A DNA stretch of 64,000 nt, taken from positions 1,426,001 through 1,490,000 of the forward strand of contig CAVVMG010000001.1 in the NCBI GenBank assembly GCA_963749415.1, given 5' to 3'. The notes beneath the pieces are model-generated. The model ran no database searches. It had not been told where the DNA came from and saw only the letters and a list, made by a program, of their open reading frames with translations. A program made the translations under genes and the position numbers. The DNA comes from JALYNX01 sp963749415 (lineage in GTDB: Bacteria > Actinomycetota > Acidimicrobiia > Spongiisociales > ZC4RG35). Of the stretch, positions 24,156 to 32,507 are shown piece by piece (the first letter of the stretch is position 1; each line of letters starts with the position of its first letter).

Positions 24156-24818
24156 ATGACATCGAGTGAGAGCCATTCCACCCGGCCACGGCTCACGAAG
24201 GAACGTGTCCTCCAGGCTGCGGTTGGCCTGGCAGACGAGCACGGGCTCAGCGTGTTGACAATGCGTCGCCTCGGCGCGGAGCTCGGTGTCGAGGCGATGT
24301 CCCTCTACAAGCATGTCGCCAGCAAGGACGAAATCCTGGAGGGGATGGTCGAGCTCGTCGTCGGCGAGATCGAGATTCCGCAGGAGGGAAGCGATTGGAA
24401 AGAGGCCATGGGGCGGCGGGCAATATCTGCTCGTGAAGTGCTGGGCCGTCACTCATGGGCAATCGGCTTGTTCGAGTCTCGTGGCTCGATGGGGCCAAAC
24501 CTCATGCGCTATGTGGACGCGATCCTGGGCAACCTGCGCTCGGCGGGATTCTCCATCCAAAGCGCGGTTCACGCCTTCTGGCTGCTCGATTGCTACGTGT
24601 ACGGGCATGTCGTTCAGGAGGCGAACCTGCCCTTCGGCACTTCAGCGGAGACAGTCGTGTCGGAGGATCGCCTCCCCCAGCCCATCACGCCCAGCGAATT
24701 TCCACATCTCATCGAGGTAGGAGAGCACGCGCTCCGGTCCGACTACAGCGTCGACTCCGAGTTCGAGTTCGGCCTCGACCTCATCCTCGACGCATTGGAG
24801 CGGTCCGCATTCCCGTAG
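24156..24818 (+). CDS. TetR/AcrR-family regulator with TetR_C-type domain
   Basis: 220 residues from the ATG at 24156 (a TTG at 24147 would add three). Helix-turn-helix: RLTKERVLQAAVGLADEHGL, then TMRRLGAELGVEAMSLYKHV, then SKDEILEG. The MSLYKHVASKDE recognition helix and GYVYGHV-like WLLDCYVYGHVVQEANLPF segment place it near the TetR_C (class D-like) group. It sits beside a 32-base palindrome that it probably binds, controlling itself and the divergent membrane protein. No ribosome site is visible, so the message may be nearly leaderless. Confidence 0.9.
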   Translation: MTSSESHSTRPRLTKERVLQAAVGLADEHGLSVLTMRRLGAELGVEAMSLYKHVASKDEILEGMVELVVGEIEIPQEGSDWKEAMGRRAISAREVLGRHSWAIGLFESRGSMGPNLMRYVDAILGNLRSAGFSIQSAVHAFWLLDCYVYGHVVQEANLPFGTSAETVVSEDRLPQPITPSEFPHLIEVGEHALRSDYSVDSEFEFGLDLILDALERSAFP

Positions 24819-24827
24819 CCTTGCGCT

Positions 24828-25088
24828 GTGATCAGCATTCGCAATCAGGCGCGAGTCGAGAATCGGATCGAATTTGCCCCGCGGCCGTTCGAGCTGATTG
24901 CGACGGAGACGAAGGTCTGGATCGGGGCAAGACGGTTTGGCTTCGAGATCAGATATCGCCGACCATCGTCGCTCAGATTCGAGTCACCTGGATCGAGCGT
25001 TTCGATCCGCGACCATGTGATGATCGTCAGATTGATCGTGGTCGCCGTTCCCCTTCTCTTGATTGCCCGGAGGTTCACCAATGACTGA
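24828..25088 (+). CDS. Small hypothetical protein with C-terminal membrane segment
   Basis: 86 residues from a GTG, with no strong ribosome site. The first 60 residues are a beta-rich, arginine-rich region (VWIGARRFGFEIRYRRPSSL); the end is a membrane helix (VMIVRLIVVAVPLLLIARRF). It overlaps the GerW-like gene by eight bases and begins ten bases after the TetR stop, so it could be the partner or leader gene of that protein. I recognise no named family. The overlap and the membrane tail support it being real. Confidence 0.5.
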   Translation: MISIRNQARVENRIEFAPRPFELIATETKVWIGARRFGFEIRYRRPSSLRFESPGSSVSIRDHVMIVRLIVVAVPLLLIARRFTND

Positions 25089-25449
25089 CATCGGAAGTGA
25101 TCAACACGTCCAGCACATGACCGAAGGGCTGTCCAAGGTCTTCGGCGATACCACGATGTCGTCGGTGTTCTCGACTCCGAAGCAGGTCGGGGATTCATTG
25201 GTCATCACAGCTGCCGCATGGGAGCGTGCCGGCGGGTTCGGGTTCGGCGCCGGCAAGGGCACGGAGCAAACCTCAGGTGATGGCGAAGGATCTGGAGGCG
25301 GAGGCGGCGGCACAGCTCAGATGCGACCCGTAGCTGTCATCACCGTCCGCCCTGATGGCGTTGACGTGCGGCCGGTCATCGACTTCACCAAGATCGGAGT
25401 GACGGTGCTCCTGGCCGGTGTTGGTGTTTGGCGCATGATGCGCCGATAG
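25081..25449 (+). CDS. GerW/YtfJ-family protein
   Basis: 122 residues from an ATG with GGAGG upstream. The GerW/YtfJ pattern is present: GDTTMSSVFSTPKQVGDSLVITAAAWERAGGFGFGAGKG, then a glycine-rich loop (GSGGGGGG) and MRPVAVITVRPDGVDVRPV, finishing in a short hydrophobic stretch. In Bacillus the family member is a spore-germination protein, but relatives are widespread in non-sporulating actinobacteria, where the role is not defined. It overlaps a small membrane-anchored protein gene, suggesting a joint envelope function. Confidence 0.88.
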   Translation: MTDIGSDQHVQHMTEGLSKVFGDTTMSSVFSTPKQVGDSLVITAAAWERAGGFGFGAGKGTEQTSGDGEGSGGGGGGTAQMRPVAVITVRPDGVDVRPVIDFTKIGVTVLLAGVGVWRMMRR

Positions 25450-25478
25450 CCACCACCCGACACATTCATCCGAATGCG

Positions 25479-26354
25479 TCAGTCCTCCGCCAGGACCTCC
25501 CTGAGCTTGGCTCCGAACGCGTCCGGCTCGCCCATCTGGCCGTACTCGCCTCCCAGGAAGCCGCCGTGGTTACTGGGGAAGACAACCGGCTCGGTGCCCA
25601 GGCGCTCGGCCACCGCGTAAGCGCCGCGGTTCGCCATCTCGCCCTCCGACTCGACGCCGGCGGCCATGACGAGCCGGGTCGATGCCGCGCGCAGAGCTTC
25701 GATGTCGGGTTCGTACCCGATGGACCCGACGAGGGCCAGGCCCAGGAGCGGGTCGGTCCGCGACCCGTCATCCTCGGTGGGGAGGCCGAACATCTCGGGG
25801 TCGGGCGCTGGCTGCTGCGAGTAGTCGGCCGGGAACTCGCCGCGGTGGCTGACCACGGCAATGAAATGAGCCATCCCGGCGCCCCATCCACTCTGTCGGT
25901 ACGTCTCGTTGACCGCACGAGAGGCTGCGAGCGCCGCATCGCGATCGGGGAGGAGGGTCGGGAGAGGGGGCTCGTGGACCACGACCGTACGCAGGTCCTC
26001 AGGATGCCTGGCGACGAGCGCCAACGCGTTCACCGCGCCTCCGCTGCTCGCGAACAGGTCGACCGGCCCGCCTTCGAGCTCCTGAATGATCCGATGGAGG
26101 TCGTCGGCGTGCTGCTCCGGAGTCGGCGGGTTTGTCGGGTCGGAAAGCTGGCTGCGCTCGCTTCCGCGCGGGTCGTAGGTGACCACGGTGCGATCGGTGA
26201 AGTGGCCGGCGAGGGTGTCGAAGCCGGCGGCGGCCATCGGCGAGCCGATCAGGAACAGGGGAGTGGCGTCCGGCGAGCCGCCGGGCCGGACGTCGTAGGT
26301 CAGGGTCGCCCCCGGTACCTCCAGGGTGCGGGTAGCTTCTTCGGTCAGGGTCAT
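25479..26354 (-). CDS. Alpha/beta hydrolase
   Basis: 291 residues from the ATG at 26354, which has an AAAGGAGAG site; a longer upstream frame is not needed. The fold markers are PLFLIGSPM (oxyanion region), VVTYDPRGSERS, the nucleophile elbow LFASSGGAVNAL (Ser-x-Gly with Ser near 125) and a late histidine in VVFPSNHGGFLG. The elbow FASSGG is a variant of G-x-S-x-G seen in several actinobacterial hydrolases. Its ATG overlaps a TGA by ATGA in the preceding frame, so it belongs to the ArsR-AHSA1 operon. Substrate unknown. Confidence 0.9.
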   Translation of the reverse strand: MTLTEEATRTLEVPGATLTYDVRPGGSPDATPLFLIGSPMAAAGFDTLAGHFTDRTVVTYDPRGSERSQLSDPTNPPTPEQHADDLHRIIQELEGGPVDLFASSGGAVNALALVARHPEDLRTVVVHEPPLPTLLPDRDAALAASRAVNETYRQSGWGAGMAHFIAVVSHRGEFPADYSQQPAPDPEMFGLPTEDDGSRTDPLLGLALVGSIGYEPDIEALRAASTRLVMAAGVESEGEMANRGAYAVAERLGTEPVVFPSNHGGFLGGEYGQMGEPDAFGAKLREVLAED

Positions 26355-27343
26355 CGTTGTGCTCTCCTTTGGTCGTGGTCCTGCGGTAGGTAATCGGGAA
26401 GTCGAGTTCCCACGCGGTGCCATCGGGCGAGAATTCCCACCGGCCGTCGATCGTCCGCCCGTTGTCGCGGAACTCGCCGACGAACCGCTGGTGGAAGTCG
26501 GGGGCCGCCCGCTCCAGACGCCACTCGGCGTCGGTCAGGGTGCCGCGGTAGATCCTCGATACCCCTCGATCGTCCGTGTAGAGCTGGGTGACCTCGAACG
26601 TCGTGTCGTCGAAGCCGAGGACCGACTCCGTGGTCTTGGGGGCGTTCTCCACCCATCCCGGGTCGGTCCACTCCCCGACGGAGCGCACGAGAAGGAACGA
26701 GCCGCCCTCGATCCACTCGAAGGTCGCACGTCCCTTGCCGGCGGACCGGCCTTCGACGAAGGGCTCGAACTCCCAAGATGCCGGCGAGCCGTCCCGAGCG
26801 GTGAGTCCGCCATCGATCAGCCTTGTGACAGCTGCCGAGGGCCGGTCCCCGGCATCCTCGGCGAGGATGGCGTCGATCTGGCCGGCGGCCTGGGTCATGC
26901 CCTCTTCCTGGCCCATTGCGAGGAGCTGTTCCATGGCTTCGGTGCTCGGGAAGATGCTCATGATCGACATCCGGGTGCGGCCTGCGCCTATCTCCTCGAT
27001 CGTCACCCGCATCTCGCCCGTCCGGCATCTCCGTGTTCGGCGAGCCATCATCGTTGGCGAAGCCGTCGCGGACGACGAGGGAGTGCGGGGGATCGACCTC
27101 CTGGACCTCCCAGTACGCCCCGGGCGTATCTCCCTCGGGCCCGGTCATGTGGTACTCGACCCGGCCGCCTGGTTGCAGGTCGTGCTTGGTGAAGGTCGCC
27201 GGGTAGGTCGGCGGGCCCCACCACCGCTCGAATTGGCGCGGGTCCGACCAGAGCTGCCATACCCGCTCGGGTGAGGCGTCGAACTCGGCGTCGAGGGTCA
27301 TGGTGAGGGTATGCGGGTCCTTGTGGACGGCGGTCACGGTCAT
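26351..27343 (-). pseudogene. AHSA1/SRPBCC protein joined to a DUF1579-like domain, frame broken as read
   Basis: The ATG at 27343 overlaps the ArsR stop (ATGA). The first about 107 codons are an AHSA1 domain (FDASPERVWQLWSDPRQFER, GGRVEYHMTGPEGDTPGAYW). At about 27016 one extra base shifts the frame; in the shifted frame the AHSA1 fold continues (GEMRVTIEEIGAGRTRMSIM) and then runs straight into a DUF1579/lipocalin-like domain (WEFEPFVEGRSAGKGRATFE to ELDFPITYRR) without a stop. That frame has no stop before the next gene, whereas the original frame ends at 26351 with an ideal ATGA overlap. So there are at least two indels, or an unusual fusion that I cannot resolve. Confidence 0.65.
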
Positions 27344-27681
27344 TGGTCTGTCTCCCTGCTGTATTCGTTGACGAGCTGGGACATGCGGTCGATCCGGCCC
27401 CGCCACAGCTCCTCGTACTGGTCGAGCAGCCGGCGCGCCCGGCGGAGGCCCTCGACGTTGGTGCGGACGACCTTGCGTCGCCCGATGCGCTGCTTGGTGA
27501 CCAGGCCTGCCCGCTCGAGGATGGCGACGTGCTTCTGCACCGCCGCAAAGCTCATCGGGTAGTGGCTCGCCAACTCGGCGACGCCCTCCTCGGAGTCGAT
27601 CGCGCGGCGCACGATGTCGCGGCGGGTGTGGTCCGCCAGCGCACCGAACATGCGGTCGAAGTCGGGAGGGGCGATCTGCAT
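27340..27681 (-). CDS. ArsR-family winged-helix regulator (AHSA1-linked)
   Basis: 113 residues from the ATG at 27681. MFGALADHTRRDIVRRAIDS starts the winged helix, followed by VAELASHYPMSFAAVQKHVA (recognition helix) and the wing GLVTKQRIGRRKVVR. It lacks the metal-binding cysteines of metalloregulatory ArsR proteins, as is usual for the subgroup found beside AHSA1/SRPBCC genes. An in-frame ATG at 27693 lies inside the predicted -10 box, so the message probably begins at the 27681 ATG, with no leader. It overlaps the AHSA1 gene and likely autoregulates the operon through the 27685-27702 palindrome. Confidence 0.88.
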   Translation of the reverse strand: MQIAPPDFDRMFGALADHTRRDIVRRAIDSEEGVAELASHYPMSFAAVQKHVAILERAGLVTKQRIGRRKVVRTNVEGLRRARRLLDQYEELWRGRIDRMSQLVNEYSRETDQ

Positions 27682-27684
27682 TAG

Positions 27685-27718
27685 TACAACCATACGGTTG
27701 TATGACGGATCCTGTCAA
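27685..27718 (-). promoter_or_regulatory. ArsR promoter and operator
   Basis: TTGACA (27718-27713), 18 bases, then TATGGT (27694-27689), with seven bases to the ATG at 27681, which predicts a leaderless transcript. TACAACC (27685-27691) and GGTTGTA (27696-27702) form a perfect inverted repeat with a four-base spacer over the -10 element, so a bound repressor would block transcription directly. Confidence 0.6.
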
Positions 27719-27789
27719 GCCGTGAGTCCAGTCCCGCGATGCGGCGGTCCCGTTACGGTTGCCCACGTCGTTCGAAAACGAATTGGCAT

Positions 27790-28462
27790 ATGGGTTTCTC
27801 GTTCCATCTCTACTGGGAGCTCGTCTCACCGGCCCGTGAGGTGGCGGTGACACTCGAAGTCCTCGAGCCTCCATCAGTGGACCGCCTCTACTTCTGGGCC
27901 TTGCAGGCATCCTTCCTGGACGCTTCCGGCTCGCAGGGTGCAGGGCATCTCGGCCTGCAGTGGAATCCCGCGCTTCCCGGACCACAGAGCGGTCAATTGG
28001 GGAGGCTATGACACCAAGGGGAGTGTCCTCCCCGGTTCCGGCTCCTCTCTCCCCAGCACTCCGGCAGATTCGAATACCCGGGACTTTCATTGGCTCCCCC
28101 AGCGCAGGTACATGTTGCGCATCTTCCCCTCACCGGAGAACGGCTGGAGGGGGGAAGTCACAGATGTCGAGACAGATGTGGTGACCGTCGTCCGCGATCT
28201 CCACGTCGGCGGTGACCGTCTCGGTCGCGTCGTCGTCTGGTCCGAGCTCTTCTGTCAGTGCTCTGATCCCCGAAGCGTGGTCGGCTGGTCTGAGCCTGCG
28301 GCGATCGGGCTCCGCGGAGAGCCCTTGGTCCCCACCGCCTTCCGGGTCAACTACAAGGCCGACGGTTGCTCCAATACCAACATCTACTCCGATGGTCATC
28401 GGATTTGCCAGGCCACTGCCAGCGAGCGGACCACGAGGCAGGGCTCGCTGATGAGACCCTGA
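27790..28462 (+). CDS. Uncharacterised conserved-looking protein (+1 frameshift as read)
   Basis: The frame from the ATG at 27790 reads SFHLYWELVSPAREVAVTLE, then FWALQASFLDASGSQGAGHL and LGLQWNP, then breaks. The next frame supplies RFPDHRAVNWGGYDTKGSVL, NTRDFHWLPQRRYMLRIF, VVRDLHVGGDRLGRVVVWSE and VPTAFRVNYKADGCSNTNIY. Removing one C in the CCC at about 27967-27969 joins them into about 223 residues. The composition (many W, Y, G with beta-strand periodicity) resembles a soluble beta-sandwich, and I recall similar actinobacterial hypothetical proteins, but no function. It stands alone between the ArsR promoter and MarR. Confidence 0.6.
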
Positions 28463-28484
28463 CAACGCCAGCCCGCCAACTCTT

Positions 28485-28973
28485 TCACGGGATGGTGCGC
28501 GGATTCCCAGGCGAAGGGGATTCCAGAAGCGCCTCACGATGCTTCACGGCGAGGAGCTGCATCTTCTTCACGAGGTCGAGCATGGTTTCCAGCTCGGCGC
28601 GGGTGAACCGCTCGAACAGACTTGCGCCCTCCTCGACCAAGGGGCCATAGAGGCGCCAGACTCGGGCGCTGCCCTCCTCGGTCATTTCAACAAGGACCTG
28701 GCGCCGGTCGTCCGTTTCCCGCACCCTGCGCACGAACCCCTTGCGTTCGAGCCGATCGATCATCGAGGTGGTGGCAGCGGAGGAGAGCCCGGTCGCACGG
28801 CTCAGCTCGCCGGCAGACAATCGCCCCCCGATGAGCCAGTCCAGGCATCGCATGTCGGTCGGGTTGACGTCGAGTAGCCGACCGACCTCATCGTCGAACT
28901 CGGCGTTGCTTCGCTGATACGCCTGCATGGCGGTACCCAGCTCCGCAACCAGGGCTTGACGAGGACGTGCCAT
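28485..28973 (-). CDS. MarR-family transcriptional regulator
   Basis: 162 residues from the ATG at 28973 with GGAAGG eight bases upstream. The winged helix reads MRCLDWLIGGRLSAGELSRA, then TGLSSAATTSMIDRLERKGF and VRRVRETDDRRQVLVEMTEE, a textbook MarR DNA-binding region with the D-x-R wing tip. Flanking helices form the dimer interface. It is divergent from an FAD-dependent monooxygenase with a palindrome between them, so it probably represses that gene and itself and responds to a phenolic or aromatic compound. Confidence 0.92.
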   Translation of the reverse strand: MARPRQALVAELGTAMQAYQRSNAEFDDEVGRLLDVNPTDMRCLDWLIGGRLSAGELSRATGLSSAATTSMIDRLERKGFVRRVRETDDRRQVLVEMTEEGSARVWRLYGPLVEEGASLFERFTRAELETMLDLVKKMQLLAVKHREALLESPSPGNPRTIP

Positions 28974-28990
28974 GGTCATATCCTTCCAAA

Positions 28991-29005
28991 ATCGAAAGAT
29001 TCGAT
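28991..29005. promoter_or_regulatory. Candidate MarR operator
   Basis: ATCGAA-AGA-TTCGAT is a perfect six-base inverted repeat in the short gap between divergent MarR and monooxygenase genes. The surroundings (CGATAATCACGATATTC) are AT-rich and contain further partial repeats. Size and position fit a MarR dimer site. Confidence 0.5.
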
Positions 29006-29043
29006 AATCACGATATTCTAAAGTCGTGGGAAAGGGTATCAAC

Positions 29044-30264
29044 ATGAAGGTCCTTATTGTCGGAGGAGGCATTGCGGGCCCGGTCGTCGCCATGGCGCTG
29101 CAACAGGTGGGCATAGAGGCCCGGGTGACCGAGGCGTATCCACGAGGGAATGGTGAGATCGGTTCCTATTTCACCATCACTCCCAACGGCCTCGATGCGC
29201 TCGCCTCGGTCTCCGCCTTGCACTGTGCTGTGGAATCGGGCTTTGCCACCCGGCGCAACGTGATGTGCAACGGGGCGGGCAAGGTGCTCGGTGAACTGCC
29301 ACTGGGAATGCCATTGGCTGACGGCACACCGGCGCTCACTATGAAGCGGTCACGACTGGCGGCGCGTCTCGTCGAAGAGGCCGAGCGCCGTGGTATCGCC
29401 GTCGATCACGGCCGTCGCCTGACCGGCGCGTCCAGGGCCGGCAGACAGATCGAGGCGATCTACGCCGACGGAGCGACCGAAATGACAGACGTGCTCGTTG
29501 GTGCCGATGGTGTGCACAGCGTCGTCAGGCGGCTCATCGACAATGCTGCACCTAAGGGACGGTACGTCGGACTCACAAATTTCGGGGGGACCACCTCCGG
29601 CGGATTGGTCCCCGTCGAGTTGGACGCAGAGGCTTGGCGCTTCTGGTTTGGGAGGCACGCATTCTTCGGCGCGCATCCGACGCCGAGCGGCGACGTGGTG
29701 TGGTTCGTCAATGCTCCGGGTCCCGAGATCTCGGCGAAGGAGCGCGCTACCACTACCAATGAACAGTGGCAGGAGAAGCTCGCAGCCCTGTTCGAGACCG
29801 ACGACTCACCGGCGGCTGCCCTGATCCGGGCTGGCCGGCTCGAGCTGGCCGCAGATAACACTTACGACCTTGGGCACGTTCCCATGTGGTTTCGAGATGG
29901 GATGATCGTGATCGGCGACGCCGCCCATGCACCAGCCCCGAGCTCAGGGCAGGGGGCGTCCATGGCTCTCGAGGACGCCGTCCTCCTCGGCCGATTCCTC
30001 GGGGACGCGGAGCGAACTGCGAGTTCGACGGACTCCGCATTCGCCGCTTTCGAGGCGTCCCGGCGCAACCGGGTCGAGCGCATCGTTGCCCAGGGAGCCC
30101 GAAGCAGCAGTTCCAAGACCCCAGGGCCTGTCGGCAGCACGGTCCGAGACGTCATGCTGCGTCTGGTGTTTCGCTACGCGGTGACCGAGAAGTCGCTCTC
30201 GTGGATGTACGACTACCGGGTCGACGACGAGCGGATCGGAGAACCGGCACACCGGGTCGAATAG
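29044..30264 (+). CDS. FAD-dependent monooxygenase
   Basis: 406 residues from the ATG at 29044, with AAAGGG upstream; a GTG at 29026 is an alternative. The aromatic-hydroxylase fold is shown by the dinucleotide motif VLIVGGGIAGPVVAMAL, the DG motif VLVGADGVHSVVRR (about 160-175) and the GD motif VIGDAAHAPAPSSGQGASMA (about 290-310), which binds the ribityl chain of FAD. Family members hydroxylate aromatic or polyketide substrates or inactivate antibiotics using NAD(P)H and oxygen. Regulation by the divergent MarR is likely. The substrate is undefined. Confidence 0.92.
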   Translation: MKVLIVGGGIAGPVVAMALQQVGIEARVTEAYPRGNGEIGSYFTITPNGLDALASVSALHCAVESGFATRRNVMCNGAGKVLGELPLGMPLADGTPALTMKRSRLAARLVEEAERRGIAVDHGRRLTGASRAGRQIEAIYADGATEMTDVLVGADGVHSVVRRLIDNAAPKGRYVGLTNFGGTTSGGLVPVELDAEAWRFWFGRHAFFGAHPTPSGDVVWFVNAPGPEISAKERATTTNEQWQEKLAALFETDDSPAAALIRAGRLELAADNTYDLGHVPMWFRDGMIVIGDAAHAPAPSSGQGASMALEDAVLLGRFLGDAERTASSTDSAFAAFEASRRNRVERIVAQGARSSSSKTPGPVGSTVRDVMLRLVFRYAVTEKSLSWMYDYRVDDERIGEPAHRVE

Positions 30265-30273
30265 CTTGCTCCC

Positions 30274-30603
30274 GTGTCTGTCTCTGTCGACGAGGCTCGA
30301 TCCCTCGCTCTGTCGCTACCGGAAGCCGTCGAGCTGGACCATCACGGGCGGCCGTCGTTTCGCGTCGACGGCAAGATCTTTGCGACTTTGTGGAACGAGG
30401 AACGGATGAATGTGATGGTCGACGAGGCGGGAATCCTGACCGCAGTTGAGAGTGACCCGGATGCGTGCGAGAACGTCTGGTGGGGAAAGCGCCTAGCTGC
30501 CGTCGGTGTGACCCTCTCGCGAGCAGATAGCGACCTTTTGTCGAATCTGCTCGGCGATGCGTGGGAGCAAAAGGCTCCGAGGCGGCTTCTCAGTAACGGA
30601 TAG
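30274..30603 (+). CDS. MmcQ/YjbR family DNA-binding-like protein
   Basis: 109 residues from a GTG ten bases after the monooxygenase stop. The family pattern is visible: SLPEAVELDHHGRPSFRVDG, then KIFATLWNEERMNVMVDE and WWGKRLAAVGVTLSRADSDL. YjbR-like proteins share a CyaY-like fold and are thought to bind DNA, although their function is undefined. It is likely transcribed with the monooxygenase. Confidence 0.88.
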   Translation: MSVSVDEARSLALSLPEAVELDHHGRPSFRVDGKIFATLWNEERMNVMVDEAGILTAVESDPDACENVWWGKRLAAVGVTLSRADSDLLSNLLGDAWEQKAPRRLLSNG

Positions 30604-30677
30604 CTAGCGACCGGACCGTTACCTCGCCTCTCCGTGCGGCTCGGGGGGTCCCAGCTCGGCTTTTCTCGTCGAGGGCG

Positions 30678-32009
30678 TCAGCTGAAGTCGAATAGCGGTG
30701 GAAGGACGAACACGACTGTGGCGGCCCAGAGCGCAAAGACCGGAAGGTAGGTGGTCTGCCAGCGCTCGAGCCGGTGGAATGTGCTCCTCCCGGTGAGGAA
30801 CCGTGCGGACAGCCAAGCGGTCCCGGCGAGGCTCCCGAGGAGCAGGACGTTGAGGCCGAGCGCCGCTGTTCGATTCGGGGTGAACCCGAGCTCGCCGATC
30901 CGGGCGATCATCGCGCCGAGGGCGATCACGTCGAGGACAACGGCGCTGACGACGGCAAACAGTTGGATGCGGTCCATCCACCCCGGCGGCGTCGACGGGT
31001 CCCGGGCGGAGATCCCGTAGAGGACGAGCCCGAGGACCACGACCAGCAAGGCGTCGAAGACGCTGAGAAGCTCGCGATCGAAGGCGCTGCCGAGCCCGCT
31101 CACCACATAGACGACCGCGGCGCCGGCCATCATCACCGCGAACAGTGGCGTGAAGACCATGGTGAGCACCGGAGCCATGTTCTCCACGACCCGTTGTTTC
31201 GACTCGACGAGCCATGCGGCCACGATGACGGCACCTGCTGCTCCCGGGGGCAAGACCGAGTCGATTACCCGTTCTGCGTCCACACCTGTCGGTTCCAGGA
31301 TGAACGCGGTGAGGGTCAGGAGCACCCCGCCCCCGAGCGCGATCAGCACGTAGTAGATGAACCACTCGCCGGTGAACCGGACGAAATCCATGCGCCGCTC
31401 GTGGGAGCGGATGACACCGCCCATGTACGGGTAGGCGATCACGAACCAGAGCATGACTGGCAGGTGAGCAGCGACAAGCACTTCGGTGGCCGAGCCCGCT
31501 GTGTACGGGTAGAGGTTGATCACCACGGCGGCGATGACGAACGGGACGGCCGTCAGCAGGGACGCAGGGATGGAGAGTTGCCGTCGCCGGGCGAAATAGC
31601 CGGCCAGGAACGGCAGCACGAACAGGCTGGCGTTTCGCTGAAACCACAAGGCCTGCTCGGTGGGGAACCCGGCGGCCAGGCGTGCAACCTGGATCGAGAC
31701 GGCCGCCGCGGCGGCAAAGACCAGCGCCTCTGTCCAGCCATGCTCAGGCTGTGCCTGGTCGGAGACCAGAAGCTGCCTCCACAGCCGGCCGCGGTGCTCG
31801 CGGGCGAACTCCTGAGATAGTTCGTCGACTGCTCCCATGCGCTTCACGGCGACCAGGAAGGCCTCGTCGGCAGCGAGACCGGTTGTGATCAGATCAGCGA
31901 TCTGATCGCGCAGATGGGCCTCGAGCTCATCGACATCATGGCCATCGACCCCCGGGCGTTGCCCGACGAAAGCCCGCCATTCTGCGATCTCCGACTCCAA
32001 CTGCTCCAC
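30678..32009 (-). CDS. Permease-prefix-domain integral membrane protein
   Basis: 443 residues from a GTG three bases after the PadR stop. The N-terminal about 75 residues are the soluble permease prefix domain 1 (WRAFVGQRPGVDGHDVDELE, then VAVKRMGAVDELSQEFARE). The rest holds about ten membrane segments with no ABC or known transporter signature, resembling the DUF4153-type membrane proteins. In actinobacteria this module regularly follows a PadR gene, and the pair responds to envelope stress or drugs. The function is not known. Confidence 0.85.
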   Translation of the reverse strand: MEQLESEIAEWRAFVGQRPGVDGHDVDELEAHLRDQIADLITTGLAADEAFLVAVKRMGAVDELSQEFAREHRGRLWRQLLVSDQAQPEHGWTEALVFAAAAAVSIQVARLAAGFPTEQALWFQRNASLFVLPFLAGYFARRRQLSIPASLLTAVPFVIAAVVINLYPYTAGSATEVLVAAHLPVMLWFVIAYPYMGGVIRSHERRMDFVRFTGEWFIYYVLIALGGGVLLTLTAFILEPTGVDAERVIDSVLPPGAAGAVIVAAWLVESKQRVVENMAPVLTMVFTPLFAVMMAGAAVVYVVSGLGSAFDRELLSVFDALLVVVLGLVLYGISARDPSTPPGWMDRIQLFAVVSAVVLDVIALGAMIARIGELGFTPNRTAALGLNVLLLGSLAGTAWLSARFLTGRSTFHRLERWQTTYLPVFALWAATVVFVLPPLFDFS

Positions 32010-32012
32010 CGT

Positions 32013-32370
32013 TCAGGCCCTCGCGAGCGCGAAGGGCAGCATTTCGCCGCCCCACAGCGTCACCCAATGCCCGCGTGACTGTCAGCCACTGCCGCTTGTG
32101 CTTCGCCAGGGCAGCGCGCCCCTCATCGGTGATCGCGTAGTACCGACGGCGCCGACCCTCGGGAGGCTTTCGCCAGTCCGTGACCACATACCCGAGCCGG
32201 TGTAGACGGTGGAGGAGTGGGTACAGCATCCCATCAGTCCAGTCGAGCTCCCCTTCCGAGAGATCCCGAACTCTTTTCAGGATGGCGTACCCATAATTCT
32301 CGCCCTCGACGAGGATCGCCAACACGAGTGGCGTCGCCGACGCCGCGACGAGGTCCTTGTCGATTTGCAA
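32013..32370 (-). CDS. PadR-family regulator (+1 frameshift near C-terminus as read)
   Basis: A TTG start at 32370 with GGAGGT six bases upstream gives QIDKDLVAASATPLVLAIL, the normal PadR beginning, followed by YGYAILKRVRDLSEGELDWT and DGMLYPLLHRLHRLGYV. The frame would otherwise run 74 bases into the next gene. Dropping one base at about 32058 gives a natural ending (ALGDLWGGEMLPFALARA) with a stop at 32013-32015, leaving a three-base gap to the permease start. That makes a 118-residue PadR of normal size. It likely represses itself and the membrane protein through the 32382-32421 inverted repeat. Confidence 0.8.
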
Positions 32371-32381
32371 ATCAACACCTC

Positions 32382-32421
32382 CAATACCTCGATCCAACAT
32401 GCATAGAAGCACTAGGTATTG
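32382..32421. promoter_or_regulatory. Candidate PadR operator
   Basis: CAATACCT (32382-32389) and AGGTATTG (32414-32421) are perfect eight-base inverted repeats separated by 24 bases, in the gap just upstream of the PadR start and before the divergent dihydrofolate-reductase-like gene. Confidence 0.45.
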
Positions 32422-32507
32422 TATCAGGGCAGGACTGACAAGGTCAACACTGTCGCGAGCCTGCAGAGCGTCTCGCGAACTGGACAAATACGGCAAGGAG
32501 ACTCCCG

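Noticed and set aside
28130..28537. Minus-strand frame after the MarR gene as a separate protein
   Set aside because: It is antisense to the joined unnamed protein at 27790-28462, whose plus-strand reading is far more protein-like.
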